A program made the position numbers and the translations under genes. Under the pieces are notes generated by a model. The model was not told the DNA's origin, searched no databases, and was given only the letters and a program-made list of their open reading frames with translations. A stretch of 64,000 bases of DNA from Dyadobacter sp. 3J3 (lineage in GTDB: Bacteria > Bacteroidota > Bacteroidia > Cytophagales > Spirosomataceae): NCBI RefSeq assembly GCF_009801115.1, contig NZ_VTOL01000002.1:558001-622000 (forward strand), in the 5' to 3' direction. Shown piece by piece: positions 37,727 through 46,461 of the stretch. Numbering within the stretch: the stretch's first letter is position 1; each line of letters opens with the position of its first letter.

Positions 37727-38263
37727 CTATACACCTGCGAATACTAATTTGGTAAAAAAGTCAACTTTAATAACAAAGCCGCCGAATTTGGGATCAAAAG
37801 AAGCAGTTGGTTTGGCGGCGATAACTCCTTTCAAATCTCTTCCACCTTTTTTTAACTGGCTTCACTTTCACGGATCGTGGCCAGCATGTCGTGAAATTGA
37901 ATAAGTTGCTCTTGATTGCCGATCGGCCCATGTCCAGGGATGACGATAGTTCGCTTATCGATATACGCCACACTATGTGCAGCCGCAGTGATCATTCCAT
38001 CAATGCTTCCGCCGGTCGCGTAATCAATGAACGGATAATAACCATTTCAGAAAGTATCTGCTACCTGTATGATATCTGCATTTGGAAAATACCATGTGTT
38101 AATGATCAATTTAGTAACCCTCAATATACTGCTAGTGGATCTAGCTGAATTTGGATAATGGCACCAAACCTTAAAATCCCTGTTTGAAGTATTTTTTTTA
38201 ACTCCGGTGCCTGAGCGATTGAAAGGCTTGAAAAAAAAAGCTAAAAAAAACAATAGTCACCAT
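37727..38263 (-). pseudogene. Decayed metallo-beta-lactamase-fold hydrolase
   Basis: The minus strand carries a leader (MVTIVFFSFFFSSLSIAQAPELKK from 38263), then TKLIINTWYFPNADIIQVADTF, a stop, GYYPFIDYATGGSIDGMI, the metal-site TIVIPGHGPIGN and a C-terminal AAKPTASFDPKFGGFV ending at 37727. These are the second half of an MBL-fold protein. The HxHxDH half is missing, and stops plus frame changes break the rest. The gene is clearly dead. Confidence 0.75.
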
Positions 38264-38586
38264 CGCTGGGGCTTGTGCCCACCGAGATAATCCTTAAACC
38301 AAATAATAACGCAAAATATTCAAGCTGCTAAAGGGTATTGCGATTGTGAATTAGCTAAATATCAAAGCCCTACCTACATGCCACTGATTAAGTATAGACT
38401 CGTCAGTTATTGATATATCAATAACTTGTAAAAATTCTCGTAATACCGCTAATATAATTTTATTTTAAATTACATAAAACTCTCATATACAACGTATTAG
38501 CTAATGGCATAGAAATAGTTAACAGCACGATAAACTATATTCTAAATAAAAAACATCTTCTTATTTCACACATCAACCTTCTGACT
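38264..38586. other. 323-bp gap without a gene
   Basis: AT-rich spacer upstream of the TDT-type transporter remnant; nothing recognised. Confidence 0.4.
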
Positions 38587-39546
38587 ATGACAACACCTAT
38601 CCGAGAATCATTTATTGAATTTATGCCCGTAAGTATTTTCGGTAGCGTAATGGGTTTATGTGGCCTTAGTTTCGCCTGGCATCGTGCTGCACAGCTGTGG
38701 AAAGTTAGCAGAGTTATTGCAGATGTGACTGGCTACGTCGCGATTGTTTCGTTTATTCTACTGTCGGTTTGTTACCTTTTAAAATTCATAAGATTGCGGT
38801 CGTTGGTGATCGCCGAGTTCAGGTCGCCCGCGTCCATCTGGTTTTTTGCCACCTATATTATTTGTCTATTGCTACTTACTGGCTTATTATCATCTCAAAT
38901 GCCACGCCTGGCTATCGGGATATGGTATATAGGTGTATTGTTAATGCTTTTATTTGCAAGTTATATATCAAGAAATCGGCTAGATGAACGTCAGGAGCCG
39001 GAACATACGATGCCTGTTTGGATACTGCCCATCGCAGTTACCTTAAATATTCCGATCATCGGCAATCAATTACCAGTAATCGGCATCTATGAATTCTCTT
39101 TGATGGCGTTTGGCATCGGCAGTATATTCTCTATCGTCCTGTCGAAAATCATACTATCTAGGCTCATTTTTCAAGCACCTGCTCCTGTTGCAGCACAGCC
39201 TGCTCATTTAATTTTAACAGCACCGCTGGCACTGGCCTTTACCGTATATTTTCAGCTGAATGGCGAATTAAATATTGTTGCGAGTAGCCTGTTGTATTTC
39301 AACCTTTTTTTTTGGACTGGTCCTAGGCAGTAAGATTTTTTTGATTCCCCTTTCATGTCCGTTCAAGGTGACCTGGAGGTCTGTAAGTTTTCCATTGTCC
39401 GCGATAACCGTTTCCACTATGATTTATGCATTGCATAAGGGTGCCGGCATTCATTACCTGCCGGAAGCCTGCTCACTCTGAGCTCTCTATTCATTGCTTA
39501 CCTGGTTCTTGAACCTATTTACAGAATTTTAACAAAAACGTTTTAG
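38587..39546 (+). pseudogene. TDT/SLAC1-family transporter with a T9 frameshift
   Basis: A tellurite-resistance/dicarboxylate (TehA, SLAC1) family channel. Residues 1-240 read normally (FIEFMPVSIFGSVMGLCGLSFAWHRAAQLW, several membrane helices). The frame breaks at a run of nine T (about 39305-39313); the +1 frame continues FFFGLVLGSKIFLIPLSCPFKVTWRSVSFPLSA, and a second shift near 39478 restores the end LFIAYLVLEPIYRILTKTF with a stop at 39546. Members export sulfite, malate or tellurite-related anions. Homopolymer slippage could be genuine phase variation or sequencing error, but the second break argues for decay. Confidence 0.75.
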
Positions 39547-40040
39547 CAAATCCAAACCTATATATTAAAAATTACGCTTTCTGGATCGACTTACTATCAA
39601 ATAACTAATAACGATAGTCAGGGACTGATTAGAATTTGATCTCGTGAAAGTTATTCATTACCAAACAAACAAATAAATAACGGTACTTAGATTGAAGTAT
39701 TTACAGATCACCACATGATGCGGGATTAGCGTTGGAAGTCTCATAAAATATTAGAAACGTAATAATTTGAAAAATGAAACCGATTAGGCGGAACAAACAC
39801 CGATCCATCCTCACATTTACATTTAGCGGGATGCATTTAATCCGGGTCGTAAATCCGCGAGGTTGCGACATCTCAAAAGGGATCTGTTAATCGCGATCAC
39901 AGACGAGCTACCCAGCAAATGAGCGATCAAAATCTGGAAACAATTTAATACTGTGACTTCAACAGCAATTTTTAGAGGCTCCATACAAAAGCCTTAGGTA
40001 TTACTAGTTTTATTGTTAACCATTCTATTGCATATCCGTT
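39547..40040. other. 494-bp gap without a gene
   Basis: No credible coding frame; short open stretches (for example from 39774) match nothing I recognise and may be remnants. Confidence 0.5.
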
Positions 40041-40880
40041 ATGAGCATTCTGATACTTACACTGTCAATTTTGATCGGGGCCTATTTTGCCGGTCTTATC
40101 GGCTCAATGACCGGGCTAGGGGGAGGTTTTATTATTATCCCTTTACTAACCCTATTTTTACATGTCAATATCCACTATGCGGTTGGCGCTTCGCTAATAT
40201 CAGTTATCGCTACTTCATCCGGCGCGGGAGCGGCACGCATCCGAGAAGATGTCACCAATCTCCGTCTGGCAATGTTCCTAGAGATCGCAACAACAATCGG
40301 CGCGATCGTCGGTGCACTTTATTCCGTATATGTCCCTGCCCACATTATCCCAGTTATGATCGGTACCATCTTGATCTTCTCATCGGTAATGTCCTTACGC
40401 AAAAAGAAAGATGTGCCTTGCCAGGAACTCTCAAAGATGGCTCAACTTTTAAAATTGAATGGCTCTTACGTTAATAGCGATCAAATTATACCCTACACTA
40501 TCAAAAATGTTATAGGAGGCTTCATTTCCATGTTATTTGCAGGCGTCGTGTCAGGATTATTAGGAATTGGCTCAGGTGCCTTGAAAGTATTTGCCATGGA
40601 CACCGTGATGAACGTCCCATTTAAAGTTTCTACAACTACCAGCAATTTCATGATAGGTGTGACCGCTGCTGCCAGCGCTGTTATTTATTTTCAGCGCGGT
40701 TATATGGATCCCGTAATTGCCATGCCTGTGGGTATAGGTGTAGTTTTCGGGTCTTTAACAGGAGCTAAATTGCTGACCAAGATAAATTCACCTCAATTGC
40801 TTCGTCTGCTATTTGCAGGCGTTGTATCTCTGCTTGCTATGCAGATGATTTATAACGGCTTAAAAATCCATATTAAATGA
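40041..40880 (+). CDS. TauE/SafE family anion exporter
   Basis: A 279-aa inner membrane protein with about eight helices. The paired family motifs are visible in GSMTGLGGGFIIIPLL near residue 21 and GVVSGLLGIGSGALKVFAM near 172. Known members export sulfite, sulfoacetate or taurine-derived anions. The ATG at 40041 puts the first helix directly at the N-terminus. The DUF1634 gene overlaps its stop by four bases, the usual partner. The TDT-family remnant just upstream belongs to a family that includes sulfite exporters. Confidence 0.9.
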   Translation: MSILILTLSILIGAYFAGLIGSMTGLGGGFIIIPLLTLFLHVNIHYAVGASLISVIATSSGAGAARIREDVTNLRLAMFLEIATTIGAIVGALYSVYVPAHIIPVMIGTILIFSSVMSLRKKKDVPCQELSKMAQLLKLNGSYVNSDQIIPYTIKNVIGGFISMLFAGVVSGLLGIGSGALKVFAMDTVMNVPFKVSTTTSNFMIGVTAAASAVIYFQRGYMDPVIAMPVGIGVVFGSLTGAKLLTKINSPQLLRLLFAGVVSLLAMQMIYNGLKIHIK

Positions 40881-41248
40881 AAAGTCCAAATACCGACCGC
40901 CTGCAACGCTTGACGAGCTTAACGCTAAGATCTGGAGTTATAATGTCGCTCTTCTTTATGATGATCGGCGGGATCGCCTTTCTAACAAAACACAGCGGGG
41001 ATGTCAGCGAATTTTCCACATTCACCGCACATAGAATATCTGTTCCGGACATATTTTGGGCCGCGATCAAATTGCAAAGCAAAGCATTGATTAACGTAGG
41101 CATTATCATACTTATTACGACCCCGGTTATGAGGGTCTTACTTTCTTTTTTCATTTTTGCATTGCAGAGAGACCGTTTGTATGCAGTTATCACGCTACTA
41201 GTAATGGCGATTATTTTAATCAGTATCGCCAGCGGACACACTTCATAA
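40877..41248 (+). CDS. DUF1634 membrane protein
   Basis: A 123-aa protein with three hydrophobic helices (about 18-38, 70-95, 98-120). DUF1634 genes commonly follow TauE/SafE genes, and here the start overlaps the exporter stop by four bases (ATGA), so coupled translation and a joint membrane complex are likely. It may be an accessory subunit. No catalytic motifs are seen. Confidence 0.85.
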   Translation: MKSPNTDRLQRLTSLTLRSGVIMSLFFMMIGGIAFLTKHSGDVSEFSTFTAHRISVPDIFWAAIKLQSKALINVGIIILITTPVMRVLLSFFIFALQRDRLYAVITLLVMAIILISIASGHTS

Positions 41249-41427
41249 AGCATTCGCCGAAGGCATAACATGCCCAAAATAAGCCATTTCATGAACTGCG
41301 GCAAATACTTACCATACCCGTTCCGCAACTAATCATTACAATTTGATCAGCCTAGCCAAAGTTGATTTGGATTTGATTGGCATATCTTCTCACCAAAAAC
41401 TCCTTCCATCATATTGTAAAAACTTTA

Positions 41428-43860
41428 CTAGATATCGGCAACATACAGTAACTCGTCTATTTTAAAGCCAATGGTAATTGTAGTACCATTATAGTTTTCA
41501 ATTTGACAATCTGCTTTGATATCTTCGGATAAGCCTCTCAATAATTTTAGTCCAAGTGTAGATGATGAATCGCCTAATTGCTCGACAGGGATACCAATAC
41601 CATTATCAGAAATTTTTAAGCTAACCTGATCGTCAAATTCTTTTAAACTAATTAAAACAATCCCTCTTTTTCCGTTAGGAAAAGCATATTTTATTGAATT
41701 AGTAACAGCCTCGTTAATTATTAATGAAAGCGGTACGGCATAGGATACTCCCAGCTTAATAGAATCAACATCGAGTTCAAACCTTATTCTATTTCCAGTA
41801 TCAAAACTATCGCGAAGATAGCCTACGAACTCAGGAAGAAATACTGACATGTCAACGGTTTTGATGTCTTCGGACTGATATAATTTTTGATGGATTAGCG
41901 ACATCGCATAAATGCGATGCTGACTGATTTCCAGAGCTTTTAAAGCATCATTTTCCAAATAACCAGCCTGTGATTCTAAAAGACATATAACGGTATGTAA
42001 GTTATTTTTTACACGGTGATGAACTTCTTTAAGCAACCATTCCTTAGATAATAGCAGCTCATTTTTTTCTTTTATCACATCCAATAACTGTACATTTTTT
42101 TTATCTATCTCCTTGCTTTGCTTTCTGTTAATATAATACCGGTTGTATAATAAGCTAATAATTAAGATGGCTATGGAGAGACCGACAATAATAAAAATTC
42201 TCAAATTTCTAGCCTGTTGAATCTGCAAAGCACTTTTAGCCTCGAGAATTTGTAAGTCCTTTTCCTTCTGGATCATCAGAACCTGTAATTTCAGCTCGGC
42301 GATACTTTTTGCATCATTAGTACTAGTATATTTATTTTTAAAAGTAATGTGCTTATAAAGGTTCGCAGATGCAGATTTGTAATTTCCATTTAAAGAGTCG
42401 ATTTTATATAATGCCATATGAACATCTGATAATGCAGAAATTCCTTCATCCTTTGGCCCAGGCAGTTCTAAATATTTTTTTAAATAGCTTTCAGCTTTGC
42501 TATATTTCTTGTTTTCAAAATAGAACATCCCTATCGTGTATTTGATCTGAGATGCTCGTATATTCTTCGTGATGAGGCTATCTCTTTCCTGGATCTCGTC
42601 AGTCAGGATATAATATTTTTCTGCTAATCGGTAATTCTTTAAGGTGTGATAAGTATCTGCAAACGCTTGATAAACCATATTTTTGATCCGGTCGCTGGCT
42701 GGAGGAATGTCTTTCAGCATGTGTCTTAAAAGGTTAATCGCTTGAATTGACTTACCACTTGCATTTAAATTGTCCGTGTGATTAATTAACGCCAAATAAA
42801 TATCCTGATCACGGTTTTTACTGAATATTACCATTGCTTTCTTTAGCCAATAGTCTGAAAATTCATATGCAGTTGTCTGGCGACCGCCTTTGATATGACC
42901 CATTTTTGTATAAAAATATGGCAATCCCAAACTGTCTTTGGTCGCGAGAGAGGATTTAATTGTTTTCAATTCATATTCAAGAGCATTATGCTCATTTCCT
43001 GAAATAATGTCGATGAGTGACAAAATATCATAAGTATAATGGAGATAAGGAAAACCGAGTTTCCTTTGCAAAGACAGCGCCACTAGTGCACTGTTTTTAG
43101 CGCCATTTAGATTTTTTAATAGAAAATACAGATAACTTAAATTCATCTGACTATTAATTTGCCTGGCTGCCTGGCCCGTCAGCTTGTAAATTTCATTAGC
43201 CTTTTCAATGCTATTTACTTTTAATCTCATGGTGGCGGCACCTGGCGGAATATACGTACCTTGCATGTCCCATGCCTTTGCTTCCATTTTCTTGTCACCA
43301 GATTTGTGACTTTTAATGATAACTGTTTTAAAACAGTCAGTTCCCTCCTTTACCCGGTTTTCCTTAAAATAGTTTTTACCCAGCAAACAAAGAGTATAGT
43401 TTAACCAGAATGTTGAATGTAACGATTCACTTTCAATTTTAGCTTTTGTTAAAAAATACTGTGCACTGTCTCTGTCCATTTGACGATAACCAGGCTGAAA
43501 GGCATAGTATGCCCCTAAGATGACAAGTAACTTAAGATGATCTAAGCCTTGAACCATAGATAATTTTGAAGTAGCAATTTTCGTTTGCCTTGAGTCTACC
43601 CATTTGTTATCTATGGAAAGTAATTGGTTATCCAGATCATCTATGATAACCGGCGATCTGCTTATTTTATTTTTTCGGCTGACCAACAGTAGACTACTAT
43701 CCTGATTTACCCTACCTTCCTTAACTACGGTATAATAATTTAAACTAAGCTGGAGGAAGAGAAGTTGTTTCTCCGGACTAAGTTTTGTTGGTTGGGCCTG
43801 GCTTATCAGAGGAAGAAAAAAAAATATAGTTATCCAAATTTGTTTATTTTTTTTCCCCAT
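41428..43860 (-). CDS. TPR sensor histidine kinase (HisKA_2 type), orphan
   Basis: An 810-aa membrane kinase. A signal/anchor (WITIFFFLPLISQAQ) is followed by TPR-like helical repeats from about 80 to 530, one membrane helix (LRIFIIVGLSIAILIISLLY, about 560-580), a coiled coil, the HisKA_2 motif KEVHHRVKNNLHTVICLLESQ near 615 and an HATPase domain with LIINEAVTNSIKYAF and DNGIGIP. Periplasmic TPRs probably sense a partner. No response regulator lies nearby, so the target is unknown. The HisKA_2 type often acts with single-domain receivers or PhyR-like regulators. Confidence 0.9.
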   Translation of the reverse strand: MGKKNKQIWITIFFFLPLISQAQPTKLSPEKQLLFLQLSLNYYTVVKEGRVNQDSSLLLVSRKNKISRSPVIIDDLDNQLLSIDNKWVDSRQTKIATSKLSMVQGLDHLKLLVILGAYYAFQPGYRQMDRDSAQYFLTKAKIESESLHSTFWLNYTLCLLGKNYFKENRVKEGTDCFKTVIIKSHKSGDKKMEAKAWDMQGTYIPPGAATMRLKVNSIEKANEIYKLTGQAARQINSQMNLSYLYFLLKNLNGAKNSALVALSLQRKLGFPYLHYTYDILSLIDIISGNEHNALEYELKTIKSSLATKDSLGLPYFYTKMGHIKGGRQTTAYEFSDYWLKKAMVIFSKNRDQDIYLALINHTDNLNASGKSIQAINLLRHMLKDIPPASDRIKNMVYQAFADTYHTLKNYRLAEKYYILTDEIQERDSLITKNIRASQIKYTIGMFYFENKKYSKAESYLKKYLELPGPKDEGISALSDVHMALYKIDSLNGNYKSASANLYKHITFKNKYTSTNDAKSIAELKLQVLMIQKEKDLQILEAKSALQIQQARNLRIFIIVGLSIAILIISLLYNRYYINRKQSKEIDKKNVQLLDVIKEKNELLLSKEWLLKEVHHRVKNNLHTVICLLESQAGYLENDALKALEISQHRIYAMSLIHQKLYQSEDIKTVDMSVFLPEFVGYLRDSFDTGNRIRFELDVDSIKLGVSYAVPLSLIINEAVTNSIKYAFPNGKRGIVLISLKEFDDQVSLKISDNGIGIPVEQLGDSSSTLGLKLLRGLSEDIKADCQIENYNGTTITIGFKIDELLYVADI

Positions 43861-44169
43861 TTATTCAACATATTTAAGTCTGCCAGTAGAAACGTTACTT
43901 TTTAATAGAAACTAAAACAGTTAATATTTAAAATCTGCGTATTACCTATGATAAATTGGAGTTAGCAGACTTGATGCCAAATGTCAGAATCTGCTGAACA
44001 GGATATTATATCTTTTCTTCAATTAAATTTAAAATATTATCCCGGTTTTTACAAGGCTAATAATCAAATTTTTATTTAAAGGAACATTTCTTCTGACTGA
44101 TCCATATTTCATTATGTTTCTGTCAAAAGTAATAAAGCGGTTATTGTCAAAAAATATGCACTTGGTAGG
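43861..44169. other. 309-bp gap without a gene
   Basis: Upstream of the kinase; an AT-rich spacer leading into the mosaic of gene fragments. Confidence 0.4.
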
Positions 44170-44410
44170 TTGGATACCGGTACAATAACTATGCTTTGGA
44201 TCATGGCTAGCCTTGCTATTCTTTTCCACAGTCAACCCGATCAAGGCTCTCGGAAATTTTTCACCGCTCAAAGAATTAACCAAGGAGCATTCAGACGTGT
44301 TTTGGTAGTGGTTCAATACACGGTTACGCTGATTTTTATTACCACAACAGCCGTTAGCGATGTGCAGTATAAAAATATACTATCTTTCGACCTTGGATTT
44401 AACAACAGAA
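44170..44410 (+). pseudogene. Fragment of an FtsX/MacB-like permease
   Basis: A frame carrying QGAFRRVLVVVQYTVTLIFITTT and later KNILSFDLGFNN, the pattern of the linker and helix of ABC permeases (RRALVVFQF..., NKDLGFN). Upstream and downstream parts are missing. It ends where a reversed integrase fragment begins (about 44,405), marking a rearrangement junction. Confidence 0.4.
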
Positions 44411-44882
44411 CAAAAATATGTCCCTTACCTTTCTCAACCTTTCGTTTGGAAATTCTTTTGTTTCGATTGCTTTTAATTCGTTTTCATCCAGCGGTCTACG
44501 ATCTACTTCCTGTTTTGACATGCTGAAAGCAAAAAACAGATCACGGACAATCCATCCATTTTTTAAACAGATCAAGACTATTTTTTTGAAATAGACCAGA
44601 TACTTCATAGTAGTATTGTGCGAGATATTCCGTTTATGTTTGAGGTAAAATGCATAAGATGAAATAACCCGGTAACAGGTTTAACGGCATCGACAAGATT
44701 GCGCTGAGCTTCATAAACCTTTGTTTGCAAGGAATCTAAAAAAGCATTAAGCGCACGGACATCTTTTTTCTGACCTACCTTTCTTCCTGACAACACATTC
44801 CATTTATTAGGCTCACAATCTCGCGTTTTGTAGCTATTTCAATGCGTTTTCTGTCAACGGTAAAACGCATATAAATTGGCAT
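44399..44882 (-). pseudogene. Remnant of a second tyrosine integrase
   Basis: The start at 44882 gives MPIYMRFTVDRKRIEIATKRE, then after a frameshift CEPNKWNVLSGRKVGQKKDVRALNAFLDSLQTKVYEAQRNL: the arm-binding start of a Bacteroidota integrase. After a deletion near 44608 the frame resumes in the catalytic domain start, RRPLDENELKAIETKEFPNERLRKVRDIFLFCC, and breaks off before the first catalytic arginine. So it is inactive. It belongs to a different subfamily member from the intact integrase at 31296-32639 and may be the enzyme that brought segment B. Confidence 0.75.
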
Positions 44883-45143
44883 TTTACAATTTACATAATT
44901 TTTTGGCTTTTTAAAATAGCACAGTAATGTGAATGTTTTACTAAGCATAACTTACTTTTTTTAAGTGAACAAAAGTAGGTTTGCAGCACAAAAAAAACAA
45001 GATGTATACGAGGCAAACAAGCTGATATACAATAAATTAAACGCATTCTGGTTAGTCATTATTTCGAAGTCCATGACTCTTGATTTACTCACCAACATAT
45101 TGAGAATTATTGCATATTTTGATGCATTTTCAAAAAACAAAAT

Positions 45144-45180
45144 CCCTGTAAATAATCGATTTGCAGGGCTTTGATTTTTT
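45144..45180 (+). terminator. Isolated rho-independent terminator
   Basis: CCCTGTAAAT pairs with ATTTGCAGGG around AATCG (45144-45168), followed by TTTGATTTTTTT. Its sequence resembles the terminator next to attM. No intact gene precedes it. Confidence 0.7.
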
Positions 45181-45642
45181 TATACATTATTCATTAACCA
45201 CCTGGATTCATGTAATGTAACTGAAATTCTTTGTAATGCTCTCACTCCAAGCGGACATAATTTTAACTTTTTTAAATATTACATCAATGCAAAACAATGC
45301 GGAATAAGCTAGCGAAATATGAATACAGCTTCGTGTAAAATTGAAATAACATTACGAATAATCGTTTGATTAATTTACAAAATACTTATAATCAATATGT
45401 TATATTTTGGTGTTATAATTGATTATATTACTTTAAAATAAACTTGTCTAATTGAGTTATTTAAAAGTCAAAGTTAAGATAACCAGTAGTACTAAAATAC
45501 ACTGGAAAGTTTGAATCGCTACTTTCCAATATCGCACTGTATAAGCTCGGTTAAGGATTTTTGAATTGAAAGATGCCCTTAAACATAATCTTGAAAGAAG
45601 TAAATGTTAAACATGCTAATTATTAATTAAACCGCCAGAAAA
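45181..45642. other. 462-bp gap without a gene
   Basis: AT-rich DNA without a credible coding frame. Confidence 0.5.
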
Positions 45643-45950
45643 ATGGAAAAGAGAGTTGCGGATCAACTAGTTGATATTATCCTAAAAGCAAAAATCAACA
45701 GGATTTATGCTGTAACTGATGACAGATTGAACGAGCTGAATGATACAATGGATGCATGTAAGCAATGAAGAAGCAGGAGCATTTGCAGCATCTGCCGACG
45801 CTCAATTAGTAGTAAAGCGTGCTGCGGAGAAGTAGCGGATCGGGGCATGTTTATTACCTTGTAATCGGGTTATATGATCCTCACCGATTCGCCGCACCGG
45901 TGCTAGCAATTATCCTGAATAGAAATATCAAAGGTTGGAAGAAAAATGAT
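45643..45950 (+). pseudogene. 5' fragment of a PoxB-type pyruvate oxidase/dehydrogenase
   Basis: MEKRVADQLVDIILKAKINRIYAVTDDRLNELNDTMDACKQ ends in a stop; the next frame continues WMHVSNEEAGAFAASADAQL, which contains the glutamate that activates thiamine diphosphate, then stops again. These are the first ~70 residues of a TPP-dependent PoxB-like enzyme. The remainder (another ~500 residues) is missing. Confidence 0.75.
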
Positions 45951-46051
45951 AACTAATTGAAGATAAGGATAATGAGCTTTTAAACATATCTAACGCCAAC
46001 CTTTTTTCTGAAATTTGTAATTAAAATAATCAAATTAAAAATCATAAAAAA

Positions 46052-46380
46052 AGTAATTTTAAAACTGGTGCTTCATCTGGAATAGGTAAACAAACCGCTC
46101 AATATTTTGCAGCCCAGGATTGGAACGTAATTGCTTAACCAACTTGGAAACGTATTGGTAGCTAAACTGGATGCTCAGGACAGCCAAGCGATTAAGGCCG
46201 TTATTGATTCTGGTATAGCACGTTTTGGCTATATATATGGTATGATGAAAAATGCAGGTTACCGCTAGATGGGTATTTTTGAAGAAAGGTTTCTGGAAGC
46301 CTATTACCAAATAAAAAAAAGGCGAGAACCCTTCGGAAATATATTCAGATCCGGGTTTAAAGACTTTTCGCATTTTACCT
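46052..46380 (+). pseudogene. Decayed short-chain dehydrogenase
   Basis: TGASSGIGKQTAQYFAAQDWNVIA is the cofactor-binding start of an SDR, ending in a stop; after frame changes weak traces continue (VAKLD, SGIARFG, NAGYR-like and a SDPG segment). Only about 330 bp remain, with multiple lesions. It directly precedes the MOSC-reductase gene. Confidence 0.65.
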
Positions 46381-46461
46381 ACCTTTCAGAAAAGCATATA
46401 ATGCCGCTCCTGTCAAAACTAAATTATAGATATAGCCAATTCATTCCAAATTACAAAATGT

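Noticed and set aside
44965..45174. 69-codon frame ending inside the 45144 hairpin
   Set aside because: It begins with low-complexity sequence and ends within the terminator; no recognisable domain.
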